A stretch of 64,000 bases of DNA from Phreatobacter sp. (GTDB taxonomy: Bacteria > Pseudomonadota > Alphaproteobacteria > Rhizobiales > Phreatobacteraceae). Positions 1 through 8,310 of the stretch are shown piece after piece. The position numbers and the translations under genes are program-made. The notes beneath the pieces are model-generated. The model did not search any database, was not told where the DNA came from, and saw only the letters and a program-made list of their open reading frames with translations. How positions within the stretch are numbered: the stretch's first letter is position 1; every line of letters starts with the position of its first letter. The DNA lies in NCBI RefSeq assembly GCF_027532945.1, contig NZ_JAPZTZ010000010.1, forward strand, positions 1 to 64,000, written 5' to 3'.

Positions 1-156
1 GACGTTCCACCCGCGGCGGGATCAGACGCTACGCAACGTGAATAGCTACGCGTCTGCCCACGCCGCTCAACCCGCCCGACAGGGCCAAACCAACCGCCGG
101 GACGAACTCAAGGCTGGATAGAAACTGGGGGCAACGTCACAGCCATTCCGTCGTTC

Positions 157-645
157 TTGGTGATTGCCGCGATCTACCTGGCTCTGGGAAACCGACGTGC
201 TCTGCGGTGGCCAACCCTAGATCGCCCGCAATGGCGACAGGTTGCGGTATTGGGCTTGAAATGGCTTGGCATCTGGCTTGCCGGAAGCGTGGCCGCCGCC
301 TTTCTGGCGGGGCATTGGATCACCTATGCCCGTGGGGGGCCGCAGCTTGCAGCCTTTCTGCTGTTTGGTCCGCTCGGGGAGGAATTGCTGTTCAGAGGTT
401 TGATCCTCGACCGCGCCCAGGCCGTGTGGCCCGTAGACCCGGGCATGGTGGTTCTTCTCTCAACGGTGACCTTCAGCCTGCATCACATCCAGCTTCATCC
501 TGATCCATTTCATGGGATCGCTCTTGCCCAGCTGATATTCACCATTCCCATGGGAATTGTTTTTGCGCGTCTGCGCCTCATCACCGGTACGATCTGGGTG
601 CCTCTGCTTCTTCATGTCGCGACGAATCTTCCCGCATCCTTTTGA
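157..645 (+). CDS. CPBP-family intramembrane metalloprotease, probably N-terminally truncated
   Basis: The protein is mostly hydrophobic, with EELLFRG at about residues 75-81, a HH pair in a later helix and a C-terminal LLLHVATN segment. These are the three conserved blocks of CPBP (Abi/Rce1-like) membrane proteases, which cleave within membranes. At 162 residues it is short for the family (commonly 200-300), and only the catalytic half is present. The frame is open upstream to a stop at 43-45 but offers no ATG; the start is TTG at 157 or GTG at 160. A sampled stretch (481-600) is about 52% GC, well below its neighbours. It may be a remnant or an acquired gene; activity is uncertain. Confidence 0.6.
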   Translation: MVIAAIYLALGNRRALRWPTLDRPQWRQVAVLGLKWLGIWLAGSVAAAFLAGHWITYARGGPQLAAFLLFGPLGEELLFRGLILDRAQAVWPVDPGMVVLLSTVTFSLHHIQLHPDPFHGIALAQLIFTIPMGIVFARLRLITGTIWVPLLLHVATNLPASF

Positions 646-814
646 CCGGTTGGGTTCGATCAGCAGCGTCGACGGCGATCTGTTGGAACGCGGCCCTTTC
701 AGCCTTGGTTTTGCTCGTCAGCCGATCTGAGGCTCACGACCGGATTGAATCTAACGGTGGGCGCATTGCCCATCGCGGCCGTGGCGGTTATGCCGGTCGG
801 CCCAGGAGATTCCG

Positions 815-1570
815 ATGACCTATTGTTGCGGCATCCTCGTGCGCGACGGCCTCGTGATGATCGCCGACACGCGCACCAATGCCGGCCTCGACAACATCTC
901 GACCTTCCGCAAGCTGCACGTCTTCCAGAAGCCGGGCGAGCGGGTGATGATCCTCGCCTCGGCGGGCAATCTCTCCATCACCCAGTCGGTCATCGGCTTC
1001 CTGCAGGAGGGCGTGCTCAACCCGGAAACGGGCGAGAGCGAGTCGATCATGAACGCGCCGAGCATGTTCCAGGCGGCGCAGCGGGTCGGCCGTGCCATCC
1101 GCGAGGTGCGGCGCATCTACGGGCCGGGGCTCGAGGAGGACGGCGTCAAGTTCGAGGCCTCTTTCCTGTTCGGCGGCCAGATCAAGGGCCGGGCCCTCAG
1201 GCTGTTCATGGTCTATGCCGCTGGCAACTACATCGAGTGCACGGTGGACACGCCCTACCTGCAGATCGGCGAGCACAAATACGGCAAGCCGATCCTCGAC
1301 CGCGCCATCAAGTTCGACACGCCGCTCAACGACGCGCTGAAGATCGGCCTCGTTTCGATGGATTCGACCATGCGCTCGAATCTCGGCGTGGGCATGCCCA
1401 TCGACATCGCGGTGACGCCGCGGGGCGATGCGATCCTGCAGACGCATTACCGCATCGAGCCGGGCGAGCCCTATTTCCACGACCTGCGCGAGCGCTGGTC
1501 GGCGGCGCTGCGCAAAGCGCATATGGACATTCCGCCGCCGCCCTATTCGGGCTCCAACGTGGTGAAGTGA
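815..1570 (+). CDS. Anbu: proteasome-type (Ntn-hydrolase) peptidase
   Basis: The N-terminus MTYCCGILV followed by DTRTNAGLDNISTF is the signature of Anbu (ancestral beta subunit), a bacterial homologue of proteasome beta subunits and HslV. Thr2 would be the N-terminal nucleophile after Met removal, with the usual Asp and Lys partners in the DTRTNAG and STFRK blocks. Its 251 residues match the family's usual length of about 240-250. An AGGAGA ribosome site lies 6 bases before the ATG. Anbu is usually encoded with an ATP-grasp protein, an alpha-E protein and a transglutaminase; none of these adjoin it here. The identification is firm; the physiological substrate is unknown for the family. Confidence 0.92.
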   Translation: MTYCCGILVRDGLVMIADTRTNAGLDNISTFRKLHVFQKPGERVMILASAGNLSITQSVIGFLQEGVLNPETGESESIMNAPSMFQAAQRVGRAIREVRRIYGPGLEEDGVKFEASFLFGGQIKGRALRLFMVYAAGNYIECTVDTPYLQIGEHKYGKPILDRAIKFDTPLNDALKIGLVSMDSTMRSNLGVGMPIDIAVTPRGDAILQTHYRIEPGEPYFHDLRERWSAALRKAHMDIPPPPYSGSNVVK

Positions 1571-1576
1571 GCGGCC

Positions 1577-2701
1577 TCAGCGCGTCCGGTAGAGGCTGAA
1601 CCAGTTCGGCGGCGTCAGGCCCCGGCAGGTCGGCATGACGTCGAGACGAACCGGCCTGAACCGTTCGCCGTCCCACTGCCATTCGGCGACCTCCCCGCAA
1701 TCGCCGATCCCGCGGCCCTTGGCGTAATGGGCAACGCGACCCGTGGCGGCGTCGACGTCCGAAGTGGTCAGGATCGCGTGGTCATAGGGTTCGGGCCGCG
1801 CATCGGGCGACGGCTTCCTCGGCCTCGGGAAGGATGCAGGGCGAACCTGCGGCACCGCGCCCTCCCTGACCAGGAAATGCAGGTCGCTGGACTGGTAGGC
1901 GCCGCTCCAGCAGCGCACGGCCACGAGCAGAAGCCTTTCGGCGAGGCGGTGGGCTGCGATGGCGGGGTTGTCCTCTTCATCGCAGGTGTCGGCGGGTAGG
2001 GCGCGGAAGGCCGCAAGGACCGGCGCGCGCACCGCTTCCAGCCGGCGCGCGACATCCCTCTGGTTCGGCAAGCGGCGTTCGGCTGACGCCCGGGGCGGCT
2101 CGGTCGGCAGCGGCGGCCTCGCCCGGCCATCGCCCGGCCGGGCGAGAGCATCGCGCGATCCGATGCGTCCCTGCTGCTCGTCCATCCACAGGAGGGCCGC
2201 CATGGCGCCGTCGAGTGAGATCGGATCGGGCGGCTCTTGCTGGTTGCCGGCCGGATGAACCGTGACACTGAGGCTCTGGCCGCGCCGGATGTCGGCGATC
2301 AGGCGCTCGGCGAGGGCGCGGTCGGTGACGGTGATGGTCTCCTCGTCCTGGCTGGCGCTCTGTCCCACAGCGATTTCAGTGGCGGAAGCGCCATCGACGC
2401 TTGCCGAAAGGCGCAGGCCGGTCGTGCCGCCGGTGTCCCGGTCGAGGACGATGCTGATGACGGGCTGGGCATCGGCGGCCCCACCACGATCGATGCGCAG
2501 GGCGACGCCGATCATGGTGTCCTGCTTCGGCATGCCGAAGGTGCGGCACGTGCGGGTGTTGTCGCAGGCGACGATCCAGTCACGAAAGGTGCGGATCTCG
2601 CCGTAAGTCTCGGCGTTCGTCGTGCCCGAGCCGAGGAGGGCGAGGGCCATGATGGCGCAGAGGAGCGGCGCCTGCGGGCGGAAGCGATGACGGGAGGACA
2701 T
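1577..2701 (-). CDS. DUF1176 family exported protein (paralogue A)
   Basis: 374 residues. A signal peptide (about residues 1-30, ending TTNA before ET) is followed by FRDWIVACDNTRTCRTFG and later conserved blocks including LWMDEQQGRIG, AKGRGIGDCGEVAEW and CRGLTPPNW, which mark DUF1176. The cysteine-rich mature region suggests a disulfide-bonded periplasmic protein; the function is unknown. ATG 2701 is preferred over a TTG at 2752 because it has an AGGA site about 10 bases upstream and gives a clean signal peptide. It is the last gene of a leftward run behind its paralogue and a glycosidase, and converges on Anbu with only 6 bases between stops. Confidence 0.85.
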   Translation of the reverse strand: MSSRHRFRPQAPLLCAIMALALLGSGTTNAETYGEIRTFRDWIVACDNTRTCRTFGMPKQDTMIGVALRIDRGGAADAQPVISIVLDRDTGGTTGLRLSASVDGASATEIAVGQSASQDEETITVTDRALAERLIADIRRGQSLSVTVHPAGNQQEPPDPISLDGAMAALLWMDEQQGRIGSRDALARPGDGRARPPLPTEPPRASAERRLPNQRDVARRLEAVRAPVLAAFRALPADTCDEEDNPAIAAHRLAERLLLVAVRCWSGAYQSSDLHFLVREGAVPQVRPASFPRPRKPSPDARPEPYDHAILTTSDVDAATGRVAHYAKGRGIGDCGEVAEWQWDGERFRPVRLDVMPTCRGLTPPNWFSLYRTR

Positions 2702-2758
2702 GCGCGTGATCCTGTCAGATGCGGTCGAGAAATGAAGGGCGGGTGGCGACAAGGGGCG

Positions 2759-3901
2759 TTAGCGGGTGCGGTAGATCGTCAGCCAGTTCGGCGGCAGGAG
2801 GCCTCGGCAGGCTGGCATGAACGACAGGTCCACCGGCCGGAAGGCGCGGCCGTCCCAGCGCCAGGAGCCCATTTCACCGCAATCGGCGAAGCCGCGGCCC
2901 TTGGCGACATGGGAGATTGTGCCTGTCGTGTCGTCGAGTTCGGAGTTCCAGAGGATATTGTCGGGCTGGGTTTCGCTGCGCATCCGGTCAGGTTCGGGGG
3001 CCGGTTCCCGCAGGCGAGCGAACGATGCCGGGCGAGCGGTCGGTCTGTCGCCTTCGGTGACGATGTAGAACGCCTGGGCCTCATTATAGGCGCCTGCGAG
3101 GCAGCGGAGCCCCACGAGCAACAGGCCGGGGGCGAGCCGGTCGGCCGAAAGGCTCTCGGCGGATTCCTCGGGGCTGGCGTCGCAACTCCCCGCCGGCAAG
3201 GCACGGTAGGCGTCGAGCACAGCCTGCAGCATGGGCTCGGGGAGTTCGGTGGGCGGCGGGCCGCCTTCCAGCTTCACGGGAGGCGGCGCGGCGGGAGGCG
3301 CCAGCGGCGGCGGCACGACCCGCGTCGACGCCGTGTCGGGGCGCACCAGGGCTGTTCGCGTGCCGATGCGCTTCTGCCGCTCGTCCATCCAGAGCAGTGC
3401 CGCGCTCGCCCCGTCGAGCGAGATGACGCCTGCCGGAACGGCAGCGCCGTCCTTCTGCATCAGCGTCAGCGACAGCTTGTCCGTGGTGCGCAGCGCGGCG
3501 AGCAGGCGGCGGCTCGCGGTCGCGTCCGTCACCTCGACATCGCCGTCGACCTCGGTCGCGTCGCGACCGGCGGTGATCTCGATGGCGGCGCCGGTGGCAG
3601 GCACGAGGCGCAGACGCGCGCCGGGGAGAAGGCTCACGTCCTGGCCGAGGATGATGGTGACGCGCGCTTCTTCGGCGGCTTCACCGCCGCGATCGATCCG
3701 CAGTGCCGCCTTGCCGGTATTCTCGATGGCCGGCAGGGCGAAGGCGCGGCAGCTGCGGGTGTTGTCGCATCCCACCATCCAGTCACGGAACGAGCGGATC
3801 TGCCCGCGCTCGGCCGCGTGCTCCTGCGCGACGACGGCCGTGGTGGCTAGGCCAAGGGTGGCGGCGAGCAGCAGGCGGGCGGCGGTATGGTGGACGGGCA
3901 T
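2759..3901 (-). CDS. DUF1176 family exported protein (paralogue B)
   Basis: 380 residues with a signal peptide ending around AVVAQ and the same block order as the neighbour at 1577-2701: FRDWMVGCDNTRSCRAF, LLWMDERQKRIGTR, AKGRGFADCGEMGSWRW and CRGLLPPNWLTIYRTR, the last almost identical between the two. A proline-rich linker (about residues 203-223) separates the N- and C-terminal halves. The two genes are 57 bases apart on the same strand and are clearly a tandem duplication that has diverged substantially. The function of DUF1176 is unknown; periplasmic location is inferred from the signal peptide and paired cysteines. Confidence 0.85.
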   Translation of the reverse strand: MPVHHTAARLLLAATLGLATTAVVAQEHAAERGQIRSFRDWMVGCDNTRSCRAFALPAIENTGKAALRIDRGGEAAEEARVTIILGQDVSLLPGARLRLVPATGAAIEITAGRDATEVDGDVEVTDATASRRLLAALRTTDKLSLTLMQKDGAAVPAGVISLDGASAALLWMDERQKRIGTRTALVRPDTASTRVVPPPLAPPAAPPPVKLEGGPPPTELPEPMLQAVLDAYRALPAGSCDASPEESAESLSADRLAPGLLLVGLRCLAGAYNEAQAFYIVTEGDRPTARPASFARLREPAPEPDRMRSETQPDNILWNSELDDTTGTISHVAKGRGFADCGEMGSWRWDGRAFRPVDLSFMPACRGLLPPNWLTIYRTR

Positions 3902-3970
3902 GGCGGGCGATCCGTTGAGGCTCGCCGCCTTGTCCTCCTGCCGCGTTTCCGCTGCTTGCCGCCCGCAGGC

Positions 3971-6205
3971 CTATTCCGTCACCGTGATGCTGGCCGTCAG
4001 CGCCGCATTGGAATCGCCGCCGACGAAGATGTCGTAGGTGCCGGGTTCGACGACGTAGCGCCCGGCATCGTCGTGATAGCCGAGCGACTGGACCGGGATG
4101 CTGAAGCTGACGGTCTGCGTGCCGCCGGCGGCGACCGCTACCTTCTGGAAGAACTTCAGCTGCCGCACAGGCCGCGAGCGCTCGCCGACTCGCTGGCGCA
4201 CATAGACCTGCACCACCTCCTGACCCGCCGGCCCCGCCGCATTGGTGAGGCGCACCGAGCCGGCCACGGTCCCCGAGCGGGGTACGGAGGCCGATGCCAG
4301 CGCCAGCTGATCGAAGCTGAAGCGGGAGAAGGACAGGCCGAAACCGAAGGGGAAGAGCGGCTCCATGCTCTCGTCGAGATAGCCGGTTTCGTAGCGGAAA
4401 TTCTTGATGCGGGGCCGGCCGGTCGGCAGGCGATCGTAGTAGATCGGCACCTGGCCGGTGGCCCGCGGGAAGGTCATCGGCAACTTGCCGGACGGGTTGG
4501 TGCGGCCGGTGAGGACCTCGGCGATGGCCGTGCGGCCCTCGGTGCCGAGATGGAAGGCCTGGATGACGGCCGCCACACGATCGATGAAGCGCGTCAGCAC
4601 GAAAGGCCGGGAGGTGTGCATGATCACCACAACCGGCTTGCCTGTGGCGATGACGGCGTCGAGCAGCGCCTGCTGGTGGGCGGGAAGGTCGAGATGGGCG
4701 CGCGACGTGCCCTCGCCATATTGCTCGCAATCCTCTCCGAGCATCACCACGGCAACGTCGGCGGCGCGCGCCGTGGCGACGGCGCCGGCCGTATCGCCAG
4801 CGGCGAGGCTGCAATGGGTGGCAAAGGCTGGTGCCGAGGTGACGCGAACCCGGCTTCCCAGGATGGCCGCGAGAGCGTCGGTGAGGCGCGGCGAGATCAC
4901 CCGCGGCAGACCGGCATTCTCGGTGTACTGCCAGTCCGCCTGATGGGTGGCGAGGCTGCCGATGACCGCCACCGACCGCACCGAAGGCTTGAACGGGAGG
5001 ATTCCGCGTTCGTTGCGCAATAGGATCACGGCCTCGCGGGCCACCTCCAGCGAGGCGGCGCGTGCCTCCGCGGTGCCGAGGTCGCGCCGGGCGAGGGCGG
5101 GGTCGTAGGGCGCCTCCTCGAAGAGGCCCATATGCATCTTGACCCGCAGGACCCGGCGCACGGAGTCGTTCACCGCGGCCTCGGGGATGGCGCCGTCCCG
5201 CACCAGACGGGCGAGGTGGGCGTCGTAAAGGCCGGCCATCATGTCCATGTCGATACCGGCGCCGAAGGCCCGCCGGACGGCATCCGATCCATCCGCCGCC
5301 TGGCCGTGGGCGATGAGTTCCTTCACCGATTCGAAATCGGAGACGACGAAGCCGCGGAAGCCGAGCTGGCCCTTGAGCAGGTCGGCGACGAGATGGCGGT
5401 CGGCCGTTGAGGCGATGCCGTTCATGGCGCTGAGCGAGGTCATGACGGTAAAGACGCCCGCCGCCAGCGAGGCCTGGAATGGCGGCATATGGTAGTCCCA
5501 GAGCTTCGAGACCGGGATCCAGACGCTGTTGTAGTCGCGCCCGCTCTCGGCCTCGCCATAGCCGATATAGTGCTTGGCCGAGGTGGCGAGGCCGCCACGG
5601 TGGTAGCCGATGGTGCGGACGGCGGCGAGGATCGAGGCGAGATGAACATCCTCGCCGGCACCCTCCATGACGCGGCCCCAACGGGCGTCGCGCGTCATGT
5701 CGATCATCGGCGCGAAGGTCCAGTTAATTCCAACGGCGCGGGCCTCGCGCGCCGACCAGTAGGAGGCGAGCTCGACGAGGCGGGGATTGAAGGTCGCGGC
5801 CTGGCCGAGCGGCTGCGGCATGTAGGTCGCAAAGCCGTTGATCGCATCGAGAGCGATGATCGGCGGGATGCGCAGGCGCGATCGGGCAGCGTGCTGTTGG
5901 ACCGCAACGATCTCCGAAGGCGTGACGAAATTCATCACTGCTCCGGTGCGGCCCTGCTCGACCCATTCCATCCGGAACTCGTCGCCGCGGCCCCACAGGT
6001 TCAGCTGGCCGACCTTCTCCTCCAGCGTCATGCGGGCGATGAGGTCGTCGATGCGGCGCTCGATGGCGGCAGCTTCGTCACCGGTCTTCCAGGCGCGCGG
6101 AACCGGCGGGGCGGCGGGCACCGGAGGCGCCGGGGTCTGGGCGGAAGCCGGGGTAACGGCGAGGAGCAGGGCTGCGGCGAGGAGCCAACGGACGGCTATG
6201 GGCAT
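3971..6205 (-). CDS. bglX: Periplasmic beta-glucosidase, glycoside hydrolase family 3
   Basis: 744 residues, the usual size for BglX. Signal peptide at 1-22 (ending ASA). The GH3 N-terminal barrel follows, with KVGQLNLWGR, FAPMIDMTRDARWGRVMEG and AKHYIGYG. The nucleophile Asp lies in GFVVSDFESV (about D290). The GH3 C-terminal domain follows, then a fibronectin III-like domain ending in TASITVTE. It hydrolyses terminal beta-linked glucose or related sugars from oligosaccharides. It is the first gene of a leftward run with the two DUF1176 genes (69-base gap). The assignment to family is secure; the exact substrate is not readable from sequence. Confidence 0.92.
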   Translation of the reverse strand: MPIAVRWLLAAALLLAVTPASAQTPAPPVPAAPPVPRAWKTGDEAAAIERRIDDLIARMTLEEKVGQLNLWGRGDEFRMEWVEQGRTGAVMNFVTPSEIVAVQQHAARSRLRIPPIIALDAINGFATYMPQPLGQAATFNPRLVELASYWSAREARAVGINWTFAPMIDMTRDARWGRVMEGAGEDVHLASILAAVRTIGYHRGGLATSAKHYIGYGEAESGRDYNSVWIPVSKLWDYHMPPFQASLAAGVFTVMTSLSAMNGIASTADRHLVADLLKGQLGFRGFVVSDFESVKELIAHGQAADGSDAVRRAFGAGIDMDMMAGLYDAHLARLVRDGAIPEAAVNDSVRRVLRVKMHMGLFEEAPYDPALARRDLGTAEARAASLEVAREAVILLRNERGILPFKPSVRSVAVIGSLATHQADWQYTENAGLPRVISPRLTDALAAILGSRVRVTSAPAFATHCSLAAGDTAGAVATARAADVAVVMLGEDCEQYGEGTSRAHLDLPAHQQALLDAVIATGKPVVVIMHTSRPFVLTRFIDRVAAVIQAFHLGTEGRTAIAEVLTGRTNPSGKLPMTFPRATGQVPIYYDRLPTGRPRIKNFRYETGYLDESMEPLFPFGFGLSFSRFSFDQLALASASVPRSGTVAGSVRLTNAAGPAGQEVVQVYVRQRVGERSRPVRQLKFFQKVAVAAGGTQTVSFSIPVQSLGYHDDAGRYVVEPGTYDIFVGGDSNAALTASITVTE

Positions 6206-6376
6206 CGGGCGGTTCTGGCTCCCGGGACTGGTCGGCGCTACCTAGCCGGCCCCAGACCCGTTCCGCAACGGGCCTTTCCGCATCGGAGGCCGGGCGCGGC
6301 GCTCCGCCGCGCGCGGACAAGTAGGGCTCCGGCGGCGGGCCTTCCCTCCGCCGCCGCCGTGCGGCTAGAAGGAGCC

Positions 6377-7159
6377 ATGCCCAGCGTTCCATCCCGCCTT
6401 CCCATGCAGACCTTCGACGCCAATGGCGTCGAGATCGCCTATTTCGACACCGGTGCCGGCGAGCCCGTGCTCTGCATCCACGGCTTTGCTTCCACCGCGC
6501 ACATCAACTGGACCTATCCGGGCTGGGTCGAGACCCTGACCAAAGCCGGTCGCCGCGTCATCGCGCTCGACAATCGCGGGCACGGCGCCTCGCAAAAGCT
6601 CTATGACCCCGCCGCCTATCACACGACGCTGATGGCCGAGGATGCCCGTGCTCTGCTCGACCATCTCGGCATCGCCCGGACTGTCGTGCTCGGCTATTCC
6701 ATGGGCTCGCGCATCACGGCGTTCCTCACCCAGCGCCACCCCGACCGCGTCTCGGCGGCCATCATGGGCGGCCTCGGCATCAAGCTGATCGACGGCGTCG
6801 GCCTGCCGGAGACCATCGCCGAGGCGCTGGAGGCGCCGACGCTGGAGGAGGTCACCGATCCGCAGGGCCGGATGTTCCGCGCCTTCGCCATGCAGACCCA
6901 GTCCGACCGCAAGGCGCTCGCGGCCTGCATCCGCGGCTCGCGCAACCTGATGACCGCTGAGGAGGCTGCCTCCATCCGCTGCCCGGTGCTCATCGCCGTC
7001 GGCACCAAGGACGCCATTGCCGGCCCGCCGGAGCCGCTCGCCGCGATCATCCCAAAGGGGGAGGCGCTTTCCATCCCCGATCGCGATCATATGCCGGCGG
7101 TCGGCGACAAGGTCTTCAAGGCCGGGGCGCTGGACTTCCTCGCCCGCATCGGCGCCTGA
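6377..7159 (+). CDS. Alpha/beta-fold hydrolase
   Basis: 260 residues. The fold's oxyanion motif (LCIHGF, about H35-G36), the nucleophile elbow GYSMGS (Ser108), a late acidic residue in GTKDAI and the catalytic His in DRDHMP are all present, so the triad is complete. The sequence around YFDTGAGEPV and DNRGHGAS is typical of small serine esterases and C-C hydrolases; the substrate cannot be told. The start is ATG 6377, preceded at once by AAGGAG; an in-frame ATG at 6404 lacks such a site. A second hydrolase gene of similar fold follows 31 bases downstream on the same strand, probably in one transcript. Confidence 0.85.
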   Translation: MPSVPSRLPMQTFDANGVEIAYFDTGAGEPVLCIHGFASTAHINWTYPGWVETLTKAGRRVIALDNRGHGASQKLYDPAAYHTTLMAEDARALLDHLGIARTVVLGYSMGSRITAFLTQRHPDRVSAAIMGGLGIKLIDGVGLPETIAEALEAPTLEEVTDPQGRMFRAFAMQTQSDRKALAACIRGSRNLMTAEEAASIRCPVLIAVGTKDAIAGPPEPLAAIIPKGEALSIPDRDHMPAVGDKVFKAGALDFLARIGA

Positions 7160-7190
7160 GCCCCTCGCGCTCCCCACGGACCCGCACCGC

Positions 7191-8045
7191 ATGTCTCTGC
7201 AGCCCCGCCACGCGTCCTTCCTCGGCCATGGCGGGAACCGCCTCGCGGCGGATCTTTACGGCCAGGGCCCGCGCGTGGCGCTGCTGCTCCATGGCGGCGG
7301 CCAGACGCGCCACGCCTGGCGCGCCACGGCCCGCAAGCTCGCCGAACGTGGTTTCACCGCCATCTGCGTCGACCAGCGCGGCCATGGCGACAGCGAATGG
7401 GTGGCGGGCGGCCATTACGGCTTCGCCGATTTCGGCCGCGACGCCGTCGCGCTCGGCCGGCAGGTGGAGGAGCGCTTCGGCGCCAGGGCAACTGCCATCG
7501 GTGCCTCGCTCGGCGGCATCGCCTCGCTCCACGCGCTGGGCCAGGCGCCCTGTTTCTCCTCGCTCGTCCTCGTCGACATCGTTCCGCGCATGGAGGAGCA
7601 GGGGGTGCGGCATGTCCAGGGCTTCATGCGCGCCCATGCGCGCACCGGCTTTGCCACGATCGAGGAGGCGGCGGAATCGGTCGCGGCCTATCTGCCGCAT
7701 CGCCGGCGGCCGCCTTCGGTCGAGGGCCTGAAGAAGAACCTCCGGCTCAAGCCCGACGGGCGCTGGTACTGGCACTGGGATCCCGCCTTCCTCGATGGCG
7801 GCCGACCCGTGGACGGTGAGCGCGCCACCATCGTCCAGCGGCTCGAGGACGATGCCCGAGGCCTGACCGTACCGACGCTGCTGGTGCGCGGGGCGTCCTC
7901 CGACATCGTGTCGCCTGCAAGCGTCGAGGCCTTCCTTGCCCTCGTGCCCCATGCCCGTTTCGTCGACGTCGGCGGGGCCGGTCACATGGTCGCCGGCGAC
8001 AAGAACGACGTCTTCGCCGAGGCGATCCTCGACTTCCTCGGCTGA
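7191..8045 (+). CDS. Alpha/beta-fold hydrolase
   Basis: 284 residues with HGGGQ near residue 34, DQRGHGDS, the nucleophile elbow GASLGG (Ser106), an acidic residue in RGASSDIV and His in GAGHMV. It resembles the haloalkane dehalogenase/epoxide hydrolase-like branch of the fold, but the cap region gives no clear specificity. It follows another hydrolase gene by 31 bases on the same strand; the two proteins share fold motifs but differ enough that they are not a recent duplication. An open frame extends upstream inside the previous gene, so ATG 7191 is chosen as the first start outside it. Confidence 0.82.
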   Translation: MSLQPRHASFLGHGGNRLAADLYGQGPRVALLLHGGGQTRHAWRATARKLAERGFTAICVDQRGHGDSEWVAGGHYGFADFGRDAVALGRQVEERFGARATAIGASLGGIASLHALGQAPCFSSLVLVDIVPRMEEQGVRHVQGFMRAHARTGFATIEEAAESVAAYLPHRRRPPSVEGLKKNLRLKPDGRWYWHWDPAFLDGGRPVDGERATIVQRLEDDARGLTVPTLLVRGASSDIVSPASVEAFLALVPHARFVDVGGAGHMVAGDKNDVFAEAILDFLG

Positions 8046-8063
8046 GGCCGGGCTTCCCGTTCC

Positions 8064-8169
8064 GATTCAACTGCGCGCGAAAACGTGAGTCGCATCAGCG
8101 ATCTGCACCCCCGCGCTCATGCTGCGATTCCGATTCAAAAGCCGGCTCCTCATCTTCAGATTCAGATTC
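8064..8169. promoter_or_regulatory. Cluster of six GANTC sites (possible CcrM methylation/control region)
   Basis: GATTC occurs at 8064, 8126, 8132, 8159 and 8165, and GAGTC at 8087: six GANTC sites in 106 bases, four of them as two pairs spaced 6 bases apart. In DNA of this composition about one site per 300-400 bases would be expected by chance. The cluster sits in the 265-base gap between the hydrolase stop (8045) and the next gene start (8311). GANTC is the target of the cell-cycle methyltransferase CcrM in alphaproteobacteria. A regulatory role is inferred. Confidence 0.5.
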
Positions 8170-8310
8170 GGCCGCATGGCCCAAGGCGGTGACCTGCTGC
8201 GGGCCGGTGCCTGCCGTGTCGCGGAAGCACTGGAAACAATACGGTCGGCGCGGCGGAGCGGCGGCGCAGCCTTGGCGGGGTATCGAGACGCCATACCAAG
8301 GAGACGCCAC

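Noticed and set aside
24-55. Inverted AGACGC/GCGTCT and direct GCTACGC repeats at the left edge as an attachment site
   Set aside because: The repeats are short, no integrase or tRNA is adjacent, and the context is cut by the window edge.
8119-8310. A 64-residue N-terminal extension of the duplicated-domain protein
   Set aside because: It would bury the signal peptide and crosses the GANTC cluster; AAGGAGA before ATG 8311 decides the later start.
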